Assembly: GCA_050012175.1 (NCBI GenBank)
Contig: JBEKHR010000006.1
Location: 1-64,000, forward strand
Length of the DNA stretch: 64,000 nucleotides
Source: CAVROP01 sp050012175
GTDB taxonomy: Bacteria > Acidobacteriota > Terriglobia > UBA7540
Direction: 5' to 3'
In this document: one piece after another, positions 10,168-17,754 of the stretch
How positions within the stretch are numbered: the first letter of the stretch is position 1
Layout: each line of letters begins with the position of its first letter
Position numbers and translations under genes: made by a program
Notes under the pieces: model-generated
Databases searched by the model: none
The model's input: the letters and a program-made list of their open reading frames with translations, nothing else
Told to the model about the DNA's origin: nothing

Positions 10168-10417
10168 GGGTCACCTTCCTGAATCTTTCCACCCGTCCAG
10201 CAAATGAACGAGCGCGGGCCTGTCACTGATACCGAAGCTGTAATTGCTGTCGAGAAATGAGCAAAAGTCGACCGCCGGCCTACGGGTTGCTCCTCAAGCA
10301 GTTCCGCCGAACACTCTCGAGGTCTGAGGGAGCGCGCGGCTTGGTCCAAGTGCGGCTCCCGCCGACAAACACGCCCGTTGCGCCATCAATCCCGAGGGCA
10401 GCGTTAATGTTCGGCAG

Positions 10418-11194
10418 CTAGCTTGGTCGTTGAGGGAGGAAACAAGGCGGGGCTCTCGATTGCGGCCAACCTGCGGCCCCCTTCTGAGGGCTGGCGGCGC
10501 CCGGGAATAGAAGGAGTCGCTCGAAGAGCGAGTTGTTGCAGAAATAAGACTCGTTGGAGAAATCAATACAAGATCGGTAGGACTGAGGAACCGTTGCTTT
10601 GAGTTCCTCCTGCGGCGTATTCGAGACGACCTTGGGGCCTTCGGTCCAGATAGAACGTGGATAGGCAGTTGGGTCAGCTCGAGTGAATTCGCCATGGCCG
10701 TTGTTGATCCAGACCCCGACTGGGGCAAGCGCCCAAGCGCTCACGACGACCAGATCCAGGTCCCCATCGCCGTCCACGTCGCGGGGGATAAGACGCAGTC
10801 CGCCTTTCTCGGCGGAAACGCTGAAAGAACTCGGGCTGACACCCGTGGTGAGCTGAAGCTCAATTCGATACCGGAGGCCGTTCGAATCCCAACCCTCTGC
10901 CCGTACGATGGCGAAGTCGGGACGGCCATCCCCGTCCAGATCGGCAATAACGCAGCCTTGGTCCCACAGGAGAGGTGCGGTTTGCAGTGGCAAGGCTGAT
11001 GGCGATAATGCTTCCGAGGCTAGGCACGCAGCCGACAATCCCCATAGTGCGCAGAGTATTAGACCGGCCCGGTGAAAACTGCCAGACCGCGGGGCTGCCA
11101 AGAAAGCCCTAGGGCCAACCCTGGAGGCGCGCCCAGCCTGGTCAAGAGGCAGCATCCGCAGCAAGCACCCGAAAGTTCCTTGTCGATCCAACAC
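10418..11194 (-). CDS. FG-GAP/VCBS repeat protein, secreted
   Basis: A frame of up to 258 residues; the true start is unclear and may be as late as about 11155. A hydrophobic signal segment (LILCALWGLSAACLA) is followed by calcium-binding-like FG-GAP motifs: DLDGDGRPDFAIV and DVDGDGDLDLVVV. Such repeats form beta-propeller blades. The C-terminal 50 residues are Pro/Arg-rich and may be out of the native frame. It lies upstream of the metal efflux genes on the same strand, with a 250-base gap in which I see no gene. Function unknown. Confidence 0.55.
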   Translation of the reverse strand: MLDRQGTFGCLLRMLPLDQAGRASRVGPRAFLAAPRSGSFHRAGLILCALWGLSAACLASEALSPSALPLQTAPLLWDQGCVIADLDGDGRPDFAIVRAEGWDSNGLRYRIELQLTTGVSPSSFSVSAEKGGLRLIPRDVDGDGDLDLVVVSAWALAPVGVWINNGHGEFTRADPTAYPRSIWTEGPKVVSNTPQEELKATVPQSYRSCIDFSNESYFCNNSLFERLLLFPGAASPQKGAAGWPQSRAPPCFLPQRPS

Positions 11195-11243
11195 AGAGCT
11201 ACAGGTTACTCCAGGCGCGCAATGCGAGTCAACGCAGCTCCGC

Positions 11244-11270
11244 GCACGGGTAGTGTCCTAAAAGTGTGTT
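11244..11270 (+). repeat. IS1-like end motif, first copy
   Basis: GCACGGGTAGTGTCCTAA begins at 11244 and is repeated in the same orientation at 12380, on either side of the flp gene pair. The GGTAGTG core equals the first seven bases of the terminal repeat of the complete IS1-family element at 41005-44128. It could be a solo transposon end; no transposase is nearby. Confidence 0.45.
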
Positions 11271-11463
11271 GCCACCTTGTTAGCTAACAGGTTCATCCAA
11301 CAGAAGGGATAGAAGCCGGAATCGCGGAGGATATCTGGAACACCGCTGAGCTTGTCAATAGTACTAGTACTAAAGTGCCATTGCCCTGCTCTTGACTTGC
11401 AGAGAAACGTGCTAGACTTAATGTGCTGCTCTCATCGAGATGAGAGAGCAAAGGAGTTTGGCT

Positions 11464-11649
11464 ATGGCTAATTCAGTTGTGAGTATCCTCGCCCGGTTGC
11501 ACCGGGAAGAGGAAGGCCAAGGCATGGTGGAGTATGTGTTGATTATCGCCTTGGTTGCTCTTGCTGCCACCGCGGGAATGACTAGCTTGGCAACCGCCAT
11601 CAACAGCGCTTTCACCAAGATTGGGTCGCTCCTCAGTTCGTACATTTAG
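11464..11649 (+). CDS. flp: Flp/Fap type IVb pilin, copy 1
   Basis: A 61-residue pilin. The ATG at 11464 has AAGGAG at 11451-11456. The sequence has the short leader, the EEEGQGMVEYVLIIALVALA region with conserved Glu and Tyr after the prepilin cleavage site, and the hydrophobic alpha-1 helix, ending in GSLLSSYI. Flp pilins are cleaved by TadV-type prepilin peptidase and assembled by the Tad machinery into adhesive pili. No tad genes lie in the window. A diverged second copy sits exactly 500 bases downstream. Confidence 0.9.
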   Translation: MANSVVSILARLHREEEGQGMVEYVLIIALVALAATAGMTSLATAINSAFTKIGSLLSSYI

Positions 11650-11963
11650 TGGCTCCTGTGGTCCGGACGGCTCAATTGCACCTGCAGGTTCCCAGGGTCA
11701 GTCGGTTCACCCACCGGGAGCGGCAGGTATGATAGTTGCTTGTTGGTCGGGCCGCCTGGCGGCTCGGGGGGGGGGTACTTCGCCGAGTGGCCGGGCATGG
11801 CTTTGCAGGACGGCGGTCCATTTTGTGGCGTGACAGACGCTCCACGATAATGGGCATATTATGCCGCGACTTGCTCCGTGGGTGGTCGTTCGGGTTGCCG
11901 GTCGGCAGATTTTCGTCGGCCGGTCCTCCTCTGGACGACATCACACGCGTTAGGAGGGTAGTT

Positions 11964-12149
11964 GTGGCCAATTCAGTTGTGAGTGCTCTCGCCCGGTTGC
12001 ACTGGGAAGAGGAAGGCCAAGGCTTGGTAGAGTATGTGTTGATTATCGCCTTGGTTGGTCTTGCTGCCACCGCGGGAATGGGTACCTTGGCAACCGCCAT
12101 CAACAGTGGTTTCACCACGATTGGGTCGCTCCTCAGCTCGTACATTTAG
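11964..12149 (+). CDS. flp: Flp/Fap type IVb pilin, copy 2
   Basis: A 61-residue paralogue of the pilin 500 bases upstream. It begins with GTG at 11964, with AGGAGG at 11952-11957. Differences from copy 1 include Ser-Ala for Ser-Ile in the leader, Trp for Arg before EEEGQG, and Leu for Met before VEYVLIIALV. The cleavage region and helix are intact, so both copies look functional. Paired flp genes are common in Tad-type systems, often with one major and one minor pilin. Confidence 0.88.
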   Translation: MANSVVSALARLHWEEEGQGLVEYVLIIALVGLAATAGMGTLATAINSGFTTIGSLLSSYI

Positions 12150-12379
12150 TGGCTCCTGTGGTCCGGAGGGCTCAATTGCACCTGCAGGTTTCCAGGGTCA
12201 GGCGGTTCGCCCGCCTTGAGCGGCAGGTATAATCCTTGCTCGTTAGTCGGGCCGTCTGGCGGCTCGTAAACCCCAATAAGATGCGCTGACACTCTGTCTC
12301 GCAGAGGCGGCAACGCACACGCCCGCACCACCATCCTGCATCAACCGGATGACCAACAGCAAATTAAAGCACTATCCCC

Positions 12380-12406
12380 GCACGGGTAGTGTCCTAAGTG
12401 TGTGTT
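12380..12406 (+). repeat. IS1-like end motif, second copy
   Basis: GCACGGGTAGTGTCCTAA starts at 12380, in the same orientation as the copy at 11244. Similarity continues a few bases as a GTGTGTT-rich stretch. Together they bracket the flp duplication. Confidence 0.45.
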
Positions 12407-12679
12407 GATACCGAAAAACTTGAGCGATATACTCTGCCCTTATTGGAGGGGCAAACTCGGCGATCTTAAAGTATACTCAGAGGACTCAATTCTCTGGCCG
12501 CTTGTGGAGAATCTACGAAAGTGTGCTGGGAGTCTATGTCCAGCGTGGCGTGGCCGAATCTACGGGTGGTGCGAAAACGCCCCAGCTCGGGCAGAAGGTG
12601 GGATAGTTCATCGATCCCGCCGCGCGGGAAGGCTCATCGATGGAAGCAACGCCAGTTCTGGCTTACTTGTTGAGATGTT

Positions 12680-13456
12680 ATGGCACATGCTGAACAACGC
12701 CGGTTCATCGAACTCGTTAGCCAGCACCTTTTCAAGCGGGCTCGTCCTATGAGAATTCTTGAGGTGGGGTCGTGTGACGTCAACGGGACAATTCGGCACA
12801 TTTTCAGAGACTCGACGTCTTATATCGGAGCGGATCTAGTTGAGGGTCCCGGCGTTGACATTGTTAAAGCTGGCCAAGATATCGATCTGGCATCGGACTC
12901 TGTGGACCTTGCTCTTTCATGTGAATGCTTCGAGCATAATCCTTATTGGCTTAAGACCTTCCAAAACATGACCAGAATGACCAGACCTGGCGGACTTATT
13001 GTATTCACCTGCGCGTCTCGTGGTCGCGTCGAACATGGCACCGATAGATCTGAGCCCGGTCATTCCCCCGGTACGACTTCGCTGGGATGGAATTATTATA
13101 GGAACCTTCGACAGGCTGATTTTGAGAGTGGATTGAATCTCGCTGGCTATTTTACCGTCTTCAGGTTCTATTATGTACCGTCGACTTCCGATCTTTATTT
13201 CTTCGGCGTCAAAAAGGGTGGAGAACAGCCGGATTTCGACCTTGCCGCTTTTGAGGCTGAAGTGGATCAGATTCGATTGATGGAAAAGGAACGCTTCAAA
13301 GACCTTGGAGTTTTTAAACGGGCGCTATGGAAGGTGTACAAAATGCCTCTTGTGGTGGCAAGCCACCTTTTGAATGAGAAGGGATTTCAGAGCTTCGCCA
13401 CTCGCTACGTAAAGGTGGGCGACATGGCTAAGCCATGGGTGGGGTGGCATGTGTAA
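12680..13456 (+). CDS. Class I SAM-dependent methyltransferase
   Basis: A 258-residue protein with a Rossmann methyltransferase core: motif I MRILEVGSCDVNG (about residue 24), an acidic residue at the end of beta 2 (YIGADLVEG), the VDLALSCECFEH region, and RPGGLIVFTCASRG as motif post-III. This is the methyltransferase type 11 group common in polysaccharide or small-molecule modification. The C-terminal 80 residues are specific and not recognised. Substrate unknown. AT-richer codon use than its neighbours and position between repeats suggest an accessory gene. The start has no strong ribosome site. Confidence 0.75.
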   Translation: MAHAEQRRFIELVSQHLFKRARPMRILEVGSCDVNGTIRHIFRDSTSYIGADLVEGPGVDIVKAGQDIDLASDSVDLALSCECFEHNPYWLKTFQNMTRMTRPGGLIVFTCASRGRVEHGTDRSEPGHSPGTTSLGWNYYRNLRQADFESGLNLAGYFTVFRFYYVPSTSDLYFFGVKKGGEQPDFDLAAFEAEVDQIRLMEKERFKDLGVFKRALWKVYKMPLVVASHLLNEKGFQSFATRYVKVGDMAKPWVGWHV

Positions 13457-14306
13457 GGGACCAGCGCGGACTTGGTGGTGACTTTCGCACATGCGGAACT
13501 CTGATTGAAAATGGGTCAGGCAGTTCGCGCCCCCGCCCAGAACGTCCTCGGAACGGTCCATCCTTGATCCCCGCAGGGGATCCATACAGTAGCCGGGGGC
13601 AACGCCCCCGGAAAATGCGTCCCCCACAAGGTCCGATCCCGCAGGCGCGGGATCGAATGCGCGTGACCTCACCCCGGTCTTGCGGCCCACGGCCCAAGGG
13701 AATACGACCTCTCCAGGGTCGGGGAACGAGCCTGGCGCTTTCCGGGGGCGTTGCCCCGGCTACTATCTTGTGCCCTTGCAGGGCACGAAAAACCTGCCCT
13801 TCGGTCTTACCCCGCGGCACCCTGCTTCTGACATCACGGATAGCCGCTTTCGGCTATCCATGCTCAGAATGACAACATGGCAGACGAGCGCACGGATGTC
13901 ACGCTGAGCAGCGCAACCGATGCGTTCAAAGCAGACGAATCGCTTGACCACCTTGTGTCTGCGCTTATTTCGCGGGCCAAAGCACGGCAAGCGCTTCCGG
14001 CATCCTCATTTTACGCATTCGAGCGATTGACCCATTGATCCATTGAATCATTGATTCATTGATTCATTGAAAAGAACGAGGCAAGGGCCCCTCAATGGGT
14101 CAATCGATCAATGATTCAATGAGTCAATTGAAAAAGTCCTGGGCTAGACATGTGGACACATTGTCTCTTGACAGCGCCTCCCCGCTATAGTAGCCTACTC
14201 ATGTGAAAAGCCCCAGTTACGATGTAGGGCCGCCCCTTGGGGCGGCCAGGCCGGGGCAAGCCCCGGCCCTACGTCGCTAATCTAACACCCCGCCCCAGGA
14301 GGAACC
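13457..14306. repeat. Gene-free repeat region: inverted repeats and 8-bp-period array
   Basis: I support no gene here. A GTAGCCGGGGGC...GCCCCCGGAAAA unit at 13590-13615 recurs inverted at 13738-13763. At 14026-14135, degenerate 8-bp units of the type TGATTCAT run up to a centre near 14085. They are followed by the reverse-complementary type, so the stretch can form a long imperfect hairpin. At 14222-14275 there are two G/C palindromes (GGGCCGCCCC...; GGCCGGGGCAAGCCCCGGCC). The second type recurs at 15941-15977. Confidence 0.65.
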
Positions 14307-14555
14307 ATGTCCTTACGCAAATCACCCCAACTCACGCCCGCGTTGCTCGCCGCCGCGCGCCGGAATGCGCAGCATTCCACCGGACCGCGCACCGCCGCCG
14401 CCAAGCAGAACTCGAAGCTCAATGCACTGAAGCACGGCCAATACGCCCTGCCCGAAAACCTTCGCCTAGCCCGCCTTCGCGGGATGGCGCTGGGCGAAGA
14501 CCCGGAGGAATTCCAATGCCTCAAGCAGGTACCCGTGACCCCCGCCAAATTGTGA
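14307..14555 (+). CDS. Small conserved hypothetical protein, probably truncated
   Basis: An 82-residue frame with AGGAGGA at 14297-14303 before the ATG. The N-terminal part, RRNAQHSTGPRTAAAKQNS followed by LNALKHG, is a motif I recognise from widespread uncharacterised proteins of Acidobacteria and Planctomycetes, which are usually longer. The frame stops soon after EDPEEFQCL. It is therefore either a short family member or a gene that lost its 3' part next to the repeats. Function unknown. Confidence 0.55.
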   Translation: MSLRKSPQLTPALLAAARRNAQHSTGPRTAAAKQNSKLNALKHGQYALPENLRLARLRGMALGEDPEEFQCLKQVPVTPAKL

Positions 14556-15028
14556 TTCTGAATTGATTTCAAAAAGTGAACGAACTACGCGGGGATGTCT
14601 ATGAAAACAAAGGACCGCTATTGAAAAAGTGGGTGCGAAGCGGGAATGTTGTAGAAAACAAAGGTAGTTACGCGTTGAAAGCCGGAATGTTGTTGAAAAC
14701 AAAGGAGGTATGTGGTATGTCGTAGGTGGTAGGTGACAAACGGTAGGTGGTATGTCGTAGGTGGTAGATGGGGAAGAGCAGGTTTCAGGGGGTAGGTCGT
14801 AGGTGACGGCGGTAGGTGGCAGGTCGTGCGTGGTAGCTGGGGCCCGCCCCCCCACGTACTACCTACTACCTACCACATGCCGGTAGGGGGCACGGTCTGT
14901 TTGCGGGAGCGGAAGTTGCGGGTAGAATGGCCGCGCTGCGAGACGCACCCACGTTTGACCCCTAGGTTTTTTGTGATAGTTTCCAAAGAAGAAAAGTGAT
15001 ATGTTTCATTCGCAAGTTGATATGAGAA
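14556..15028. repeat. Degenerate 7-bp-period array and flanks
   Basis: No gene is supported in this stretch. From 14704 to about 14880 the DNA consists of degenerate heptamers of the type GTAGGTG / GTAGGTC / GTATGTC, followed by their complements (CTACCTA). Upstream are three copies of a GTTGWWGAAAACAAAGG-like segment, at about 14600, 14650 and 14690. Confidence 0.6.
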
Positions 15029-15136
15029 TCCCAGCGAGTCCGATAGCAGCCAAAGGCGATCACATCGCGATGGCTCTTCAAGAATGTGACCCGCGGCGTT
15101 AGAGCGGTTCGTCGGGTGTGACCGGCCGGTGCCGCC
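15029..15136 (+). promoter_or_regulatory. Conserved leader shared with the cold-shock gene
   Basis: This segment upstream of the RRM gene aligns with 25076-25180 upstream of the cold-shock gene. The best block, 15096-15116, matches 25141-25161 at 18 of 21 positions (AGCGG.TCGTCGGG core). Shorter matches lie upstream in the same order (CGAGTC, GGCGATC). Shared untranslated DNA before two unrelated RNA-binding protein genes suggests a structured RNA leader or a shared regulator site. Inference only. Confidence 0.5.
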
Positions 15137-15432
15137 CTCTTATCAATCTGGCAAAGAGGCTGTGAGAAAGACATCGTAGTTGCTAAAGGCTCAAGGAGCA
15201 CAGTGAAGGTTCAAAGCTGGGAAGCTTGGCAGGGGCGTTCAGTACCCACTTGCGGTCCAAGAACTGTTTCAATCCTTCGCCATTCAGGTTTTGGGCAATT
15301 GCTCCTTGGCAGGGGGTGCAAGGGAGAGTGGTGAGGTTCGCAAGGATCTCAGAAGACTCTTCCTGGCCCGGCTCGAAGCAAGTGTGTGTGAACAGGCTGC
15401 CGTTACGGGCTGCCCAAAATCTGGAGGAGTAA

Positions 15433-15768
15433 ATGGCTCAGAGATTATTCGTGGGGAACCTTCCCCGCAGTGTGACCGATAGTGTGCTCAGCGAATTTGT
15501 GGTCAACGCTGGGTTTCAAGTAGTTTCCGCGGCGGTCATTCGCGACAAGATGACAGGCGAATCTAGAGGGTTTGGCTTCGTCGAGCTTGCCGATGAAGAA
15601 GACATGCAGCGGGCGATCCAGGGACTTAACGGACAATCCCTGGAGGGGCGGCCCCTCACAGTGAATGAAGCCCGGCCACAGCGCGCGGGATTCTCCGGCG
15701 GCCCCCATCGGGGTGGCGGTGGTCAGCGGGGTGGCGGCGGTCGCTTTGGCCGCAGGCGTGATTATTAG
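15433..15768 (+). CDS. RRM-domain RNA-binding protein with Gly/Arg tail
   Basis: A 111-residue protein with one RNA recognition motif: RNP2 is RLFVGNLP at residues 4-11 and RNP1 is RGFGFVEL near residues 46-53. A tail rich in Gly, Arg and His follows. This layout is that of the bacterial and cyanobacterial Rbp proteins, single-stranded RNA binders often induced by cold. GGAGGA at 15423-15428 sets the start. The gene has a long upstream gene-free region whose segment at 15029-15136 resembles the cspA-like leader, supporting co-regulation. Confidence 0.93.
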   Translation: MAQRLFVGNLPRSVTDSVLSEFVVNAGFQVVSAAVIRDKMTGESRGFGFVELADEEDMQRAIQGLNGQSLEGRPLTVNEARPQRAGFSGGPHRGGGGQRGGGGRFGRRRDY

Positions 15769-16068
15769 GGAGATTCTCCCGCTCTGCTGGATCACCGCAC
15801 ACCCTTCGTGATCGACACCTGTCGGCCAGGCATAGCAACCCCCATTTGCGACAGGCGTTTGTCCAGCCTGAACTCTGCCTGGGGAGCAGGGGTGTGGCAA
15901 CGGGGCTCATTCTTTTTCAACGAGCCAACCCCTAATATGGGATGTAGGGCCGGGGCTTGCCCCGGCCACGGCGTCCTGTCCCGCCCTGCGGGAGAGGCGG
16001 CCCTGCAGTCGAATTGCGATACTACCAACTCTGGTTCTCGGTTGACGCGGCACGGCGATCCAGATGAA
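15769..16068. other. Intergenic region with palindromic repeat
   Basis: It contains GTAGGGCCGGGGCTTGCCCCGGCC near 15941-15977, written here in part as GGCCGGGGCTTGCCCCGGCC. This matches the palindrome near 14250 in inverted sense. No gene seen. Confidence 0.55.
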
Positions 16069-16084
16069 GTAAGTAGTTACTTAC
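16069..16084. promoter_or_regulatory. Palindromic operator for TetR-type regulator
   Basis: GTAAGTAGTTACTTAC is a perfect 7-2-7 palindrome ending two bases before the tetR ATG. A TTGACG -35-like box lies at 16042-16047. TetR regulators of efflux operons commonly bind such sites upstream of their own gene. Confidence 0.7.
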
Positions 16085-16085
16085 A

Positions 16086-16292
16086 ATGCCAGCCAAGGCC
16101 CAACGCGTCGAAGAGACAGAGCGTCGAAAGCAAATCATTCGGGTCGCCAGGGAATTGTTTGCGCGCCAAGGTTTCAAAGCTGCAACCACGCGGCAAATCG
16201 CCCAGCAAGCCAGGATCAATGAAGCAATCATCTTCAGGCACTTCCCTCACAAGGAAGACCTCGACTGGACGATTATCGATCAACAAAATTAA
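16086..16292 (+). pseudogene. TetR family regulator, truncated after the HTH domain
   Basis: Only 68 residues remain. They form a full TetR DNA-binding domain: ERRKQIIRVARELFARQGF, TTRQIAQQARINEAIIFRHF and the PHKEDL stretch that normally starts helix 4. TetR proteins are usually about 190-220 residues, with a C-terminal ligand and dimer domain; here the frame ends at DWTIIDQQN. I see no continuation in other frames before the next gene. The loss would remove dimerisation and ligand sensing, though the operator upstream is intact. It precedes the efflux genes it presumably controlled. Confidence 0.75.
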
Positions 16293-16334
16293 CTACAGGT
16301 GAAGTGGTTGGTAAAGTTAAGGAGAAAGTGAGGC

Positions 16335-17591
16335 ATGGAGTCTGGCACCATCGATTACTCAAAAAGTCGTGCTGGCAGGACTCGCTCCTGCGTCCTAGAA
16401 CCGGCTGTGCAACCTTTGGCCGCCACACTGTCGGTGTGCAATCACCGGGATGCTTTTCTGGCCCGGCGAGGGGGATGCCACCCTGACAGACGGCGCGTCA
16501 TGGTGGCTGTTTTGTTGGGGCTTTGTGTGTTCTGGTGGACGGGGTGCTCGAGCAAGAAAGCAGAATCACAAGGCGTGCCCCCCGGCTACTCAGTTCCTGT
16601 GACGACCGCAACTTCGACCCTGAAGACCGTACCCATCCAGGTCCGCGCCATCGGCAATGTGGAGGCGCACTCAACGGTCTCGGTCAAGGCCCAGGTGGCG
16701 GCGAGGATTGAGAAGGCTTACTTCACCGAAGGCCAGGATATCAAGAAGGGCGATCTCCTGTTTACATTGGATCGGCGCCCCTTTGACACCGCACTCCAAC
16801 AAGCGGAAGCCAATCTGGCGAAAGATCAAGCCCAGTTAGAGAACGCCAAGGCGGAGGCGGAGCGTTACACGAAGCTTTTTCAGGAGGGCATTGTCTCGAA
16901 AGAGCAATACGATTCCATGCGCACGAACGCTGATGCCCTCGCCGCATCTGTGCGCGCGGATAACGCAGCCGTTGAAAAAGCCAGGATCGACTTGAGCTAT
17001 TGCACCATCCAAGCGCCGATTGACGGCCGGACGGGCGCCCTGCTGGTCCATCCCGGAAATCTTGTGAAGGACAACGATGCCGCGCTGGTGGTGGTGAATC
17101 AGATTCACCCCATCTACGTCACGTTTTCCGTTCCCGAGCAGTACCTTGCTGATGTCAAGAGATACCATGCCGAAGGCCCCCTTAAAGTTGAAGCCATCGT
17201 TCCGAGTCAGGAGCAGAACCCCGCCCAAGGCGTATTGACCTTTATCGACAACGCCGTTGACAACACCACGGGTACCATCAAGCTGAAGGGGACATTTGAA
17301 AACCCGGACAATCGGCTCTGGCCCGGTCAGTTCGTGAATGTTGCGCTCACCCTTACGACTCAACCTAATGCTGTCGTCGTCCCCTCACAGGCGGTTCAGA
17401 CCGGGCAGGTAGGCCAATACGTTTATGTCGTGAGACAGGACATGACGGCAGAATACCGGCCTGTGGTCGCAGGTGACAATGTCGCCGGTGAAACGGTCGT
17501 CCAAAAGGGCCTGGTGGCAGGAGAAACACTGGTGACGGACGGCCAATTGCGGCTCGTCCCGGGCATGAAGGTAGCGATCAAGAAGCAGTGA
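16335..17591 (+). CDS. RND efflux periplasmic adaptor (MdtA/AcrA-like lipoprotein)
   Basis: A frame of 418 residues; AAGGAG at 16318-16323 suits the ATG at 16335. However, the lipoprotein signal (MVAVLLGLCVFWWTGC) begins only at residue 56 (16500), so a later start is likely. The mature part has the lipoyl half-motifs VEAHSTVSVKAQVAARIE and IQAPIDGRTGALLVHPG, a coiled-coil hairpin (about residues 155-215) and the barrel domain (INQ-like VVNQIHPIYVTFSVPEQ). It partners the permease 163 bases downstream. Confidence 0.92.
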   Translation: MESGTIDYSKSRAGRTRSCVLEPAVQPLAATLSVCNHRDAFLARRGGCHPDRRRVMVAVLLGLCVFWWTGCSSKKAESQGVPPGYSVPVTTATSTLKTVPIQVRAIGNVEAHSTVSVKAQVAARIEKAYFTEGQDIKKGDLLFTLDRRPFDTALQQAEANLAKDQAQLENAKAEAERYTKLFQEGIVSKEQYDSMRTNADALAASVRADNAAVEKARIDLSYCTIQAPIDGRTGALLVHPGNLVKDNDAALVVVNQIHPIYVTFSVPEQYLADVKRYHAEGPLKVEAIVPSQEQNPAQGVLTFIDNAVDNTTGTIKLKGTFENPDNRLWPGQFVNVALTLTTQPNAVVVPSQAVQTGQVGQYVYVVRQDMTAEYRPVVAGDNVAGETVVQKGLVAGETLVTDGQLRLVPGMKVAIKKQ

Positions 17592-17754
17592 CGAAGAGCA
17601 GGTGCCAGGCGCCAGGTGTCAGGTGTCAGGCGTCGGGGGGAGCAGGCGGGAAGTTTGCAAGCGCCCACTTCTGAATTCTGACTCCTGACTTCTGACTCTT
17701 GACTTCTGACTCTTGACTGGCACCTGACACCCGGCACCTGACACCTGCATTTCC
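17592..17754. repeat. Degenerate 7-bp-period array between adaptor and permease genes
   Basis: The whole gap is built of heptamer-like units: GTGCCAG / GTGTCAG types at 17600-17635, TGACTCT / TGACTTC types at 17675-17720, then TGACACC types. It separates two genes that must be expressed together. Confidence 0.75.

Larger units (their letters stand above)
11461..12266. repeat. 500-bp tandem duplication containing flp genes
   Basis: The segment 11461-11765 recurs at 11961-12266, offset by exactly 500 bases. The similarity covers the pilin gene and about 110 bases of 3' flank (GGCTCCTGTGGTCCGGA, then CGGGCCGCCTGGCGGCTCG in the first copy). Coding and non-coding parts both differ by scattered substitutions, so the duplication is not brand new. 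The 175 bases between the units hold no gene that I can support. Confidence 0.8.

Noticed and set aside
10164..10349. 61-codon frame just upstream of the metal efflux adaptor, overlapping by ATGA
   Set aside because: Its last codons are simply the adaptor ribosome site and spacer; no family features.
12402..12752. 116-codon frame before the methyltransferase gene
   Set aside because: Mixed low-quality composition, overlaps the methyltransferase start in another frame and shows no domain.
14026..14880. CRISPR array
   Set aside because: The repeats are 7-8 bp, contiguous and degenerate, with no spacers and no cas genes nearby.
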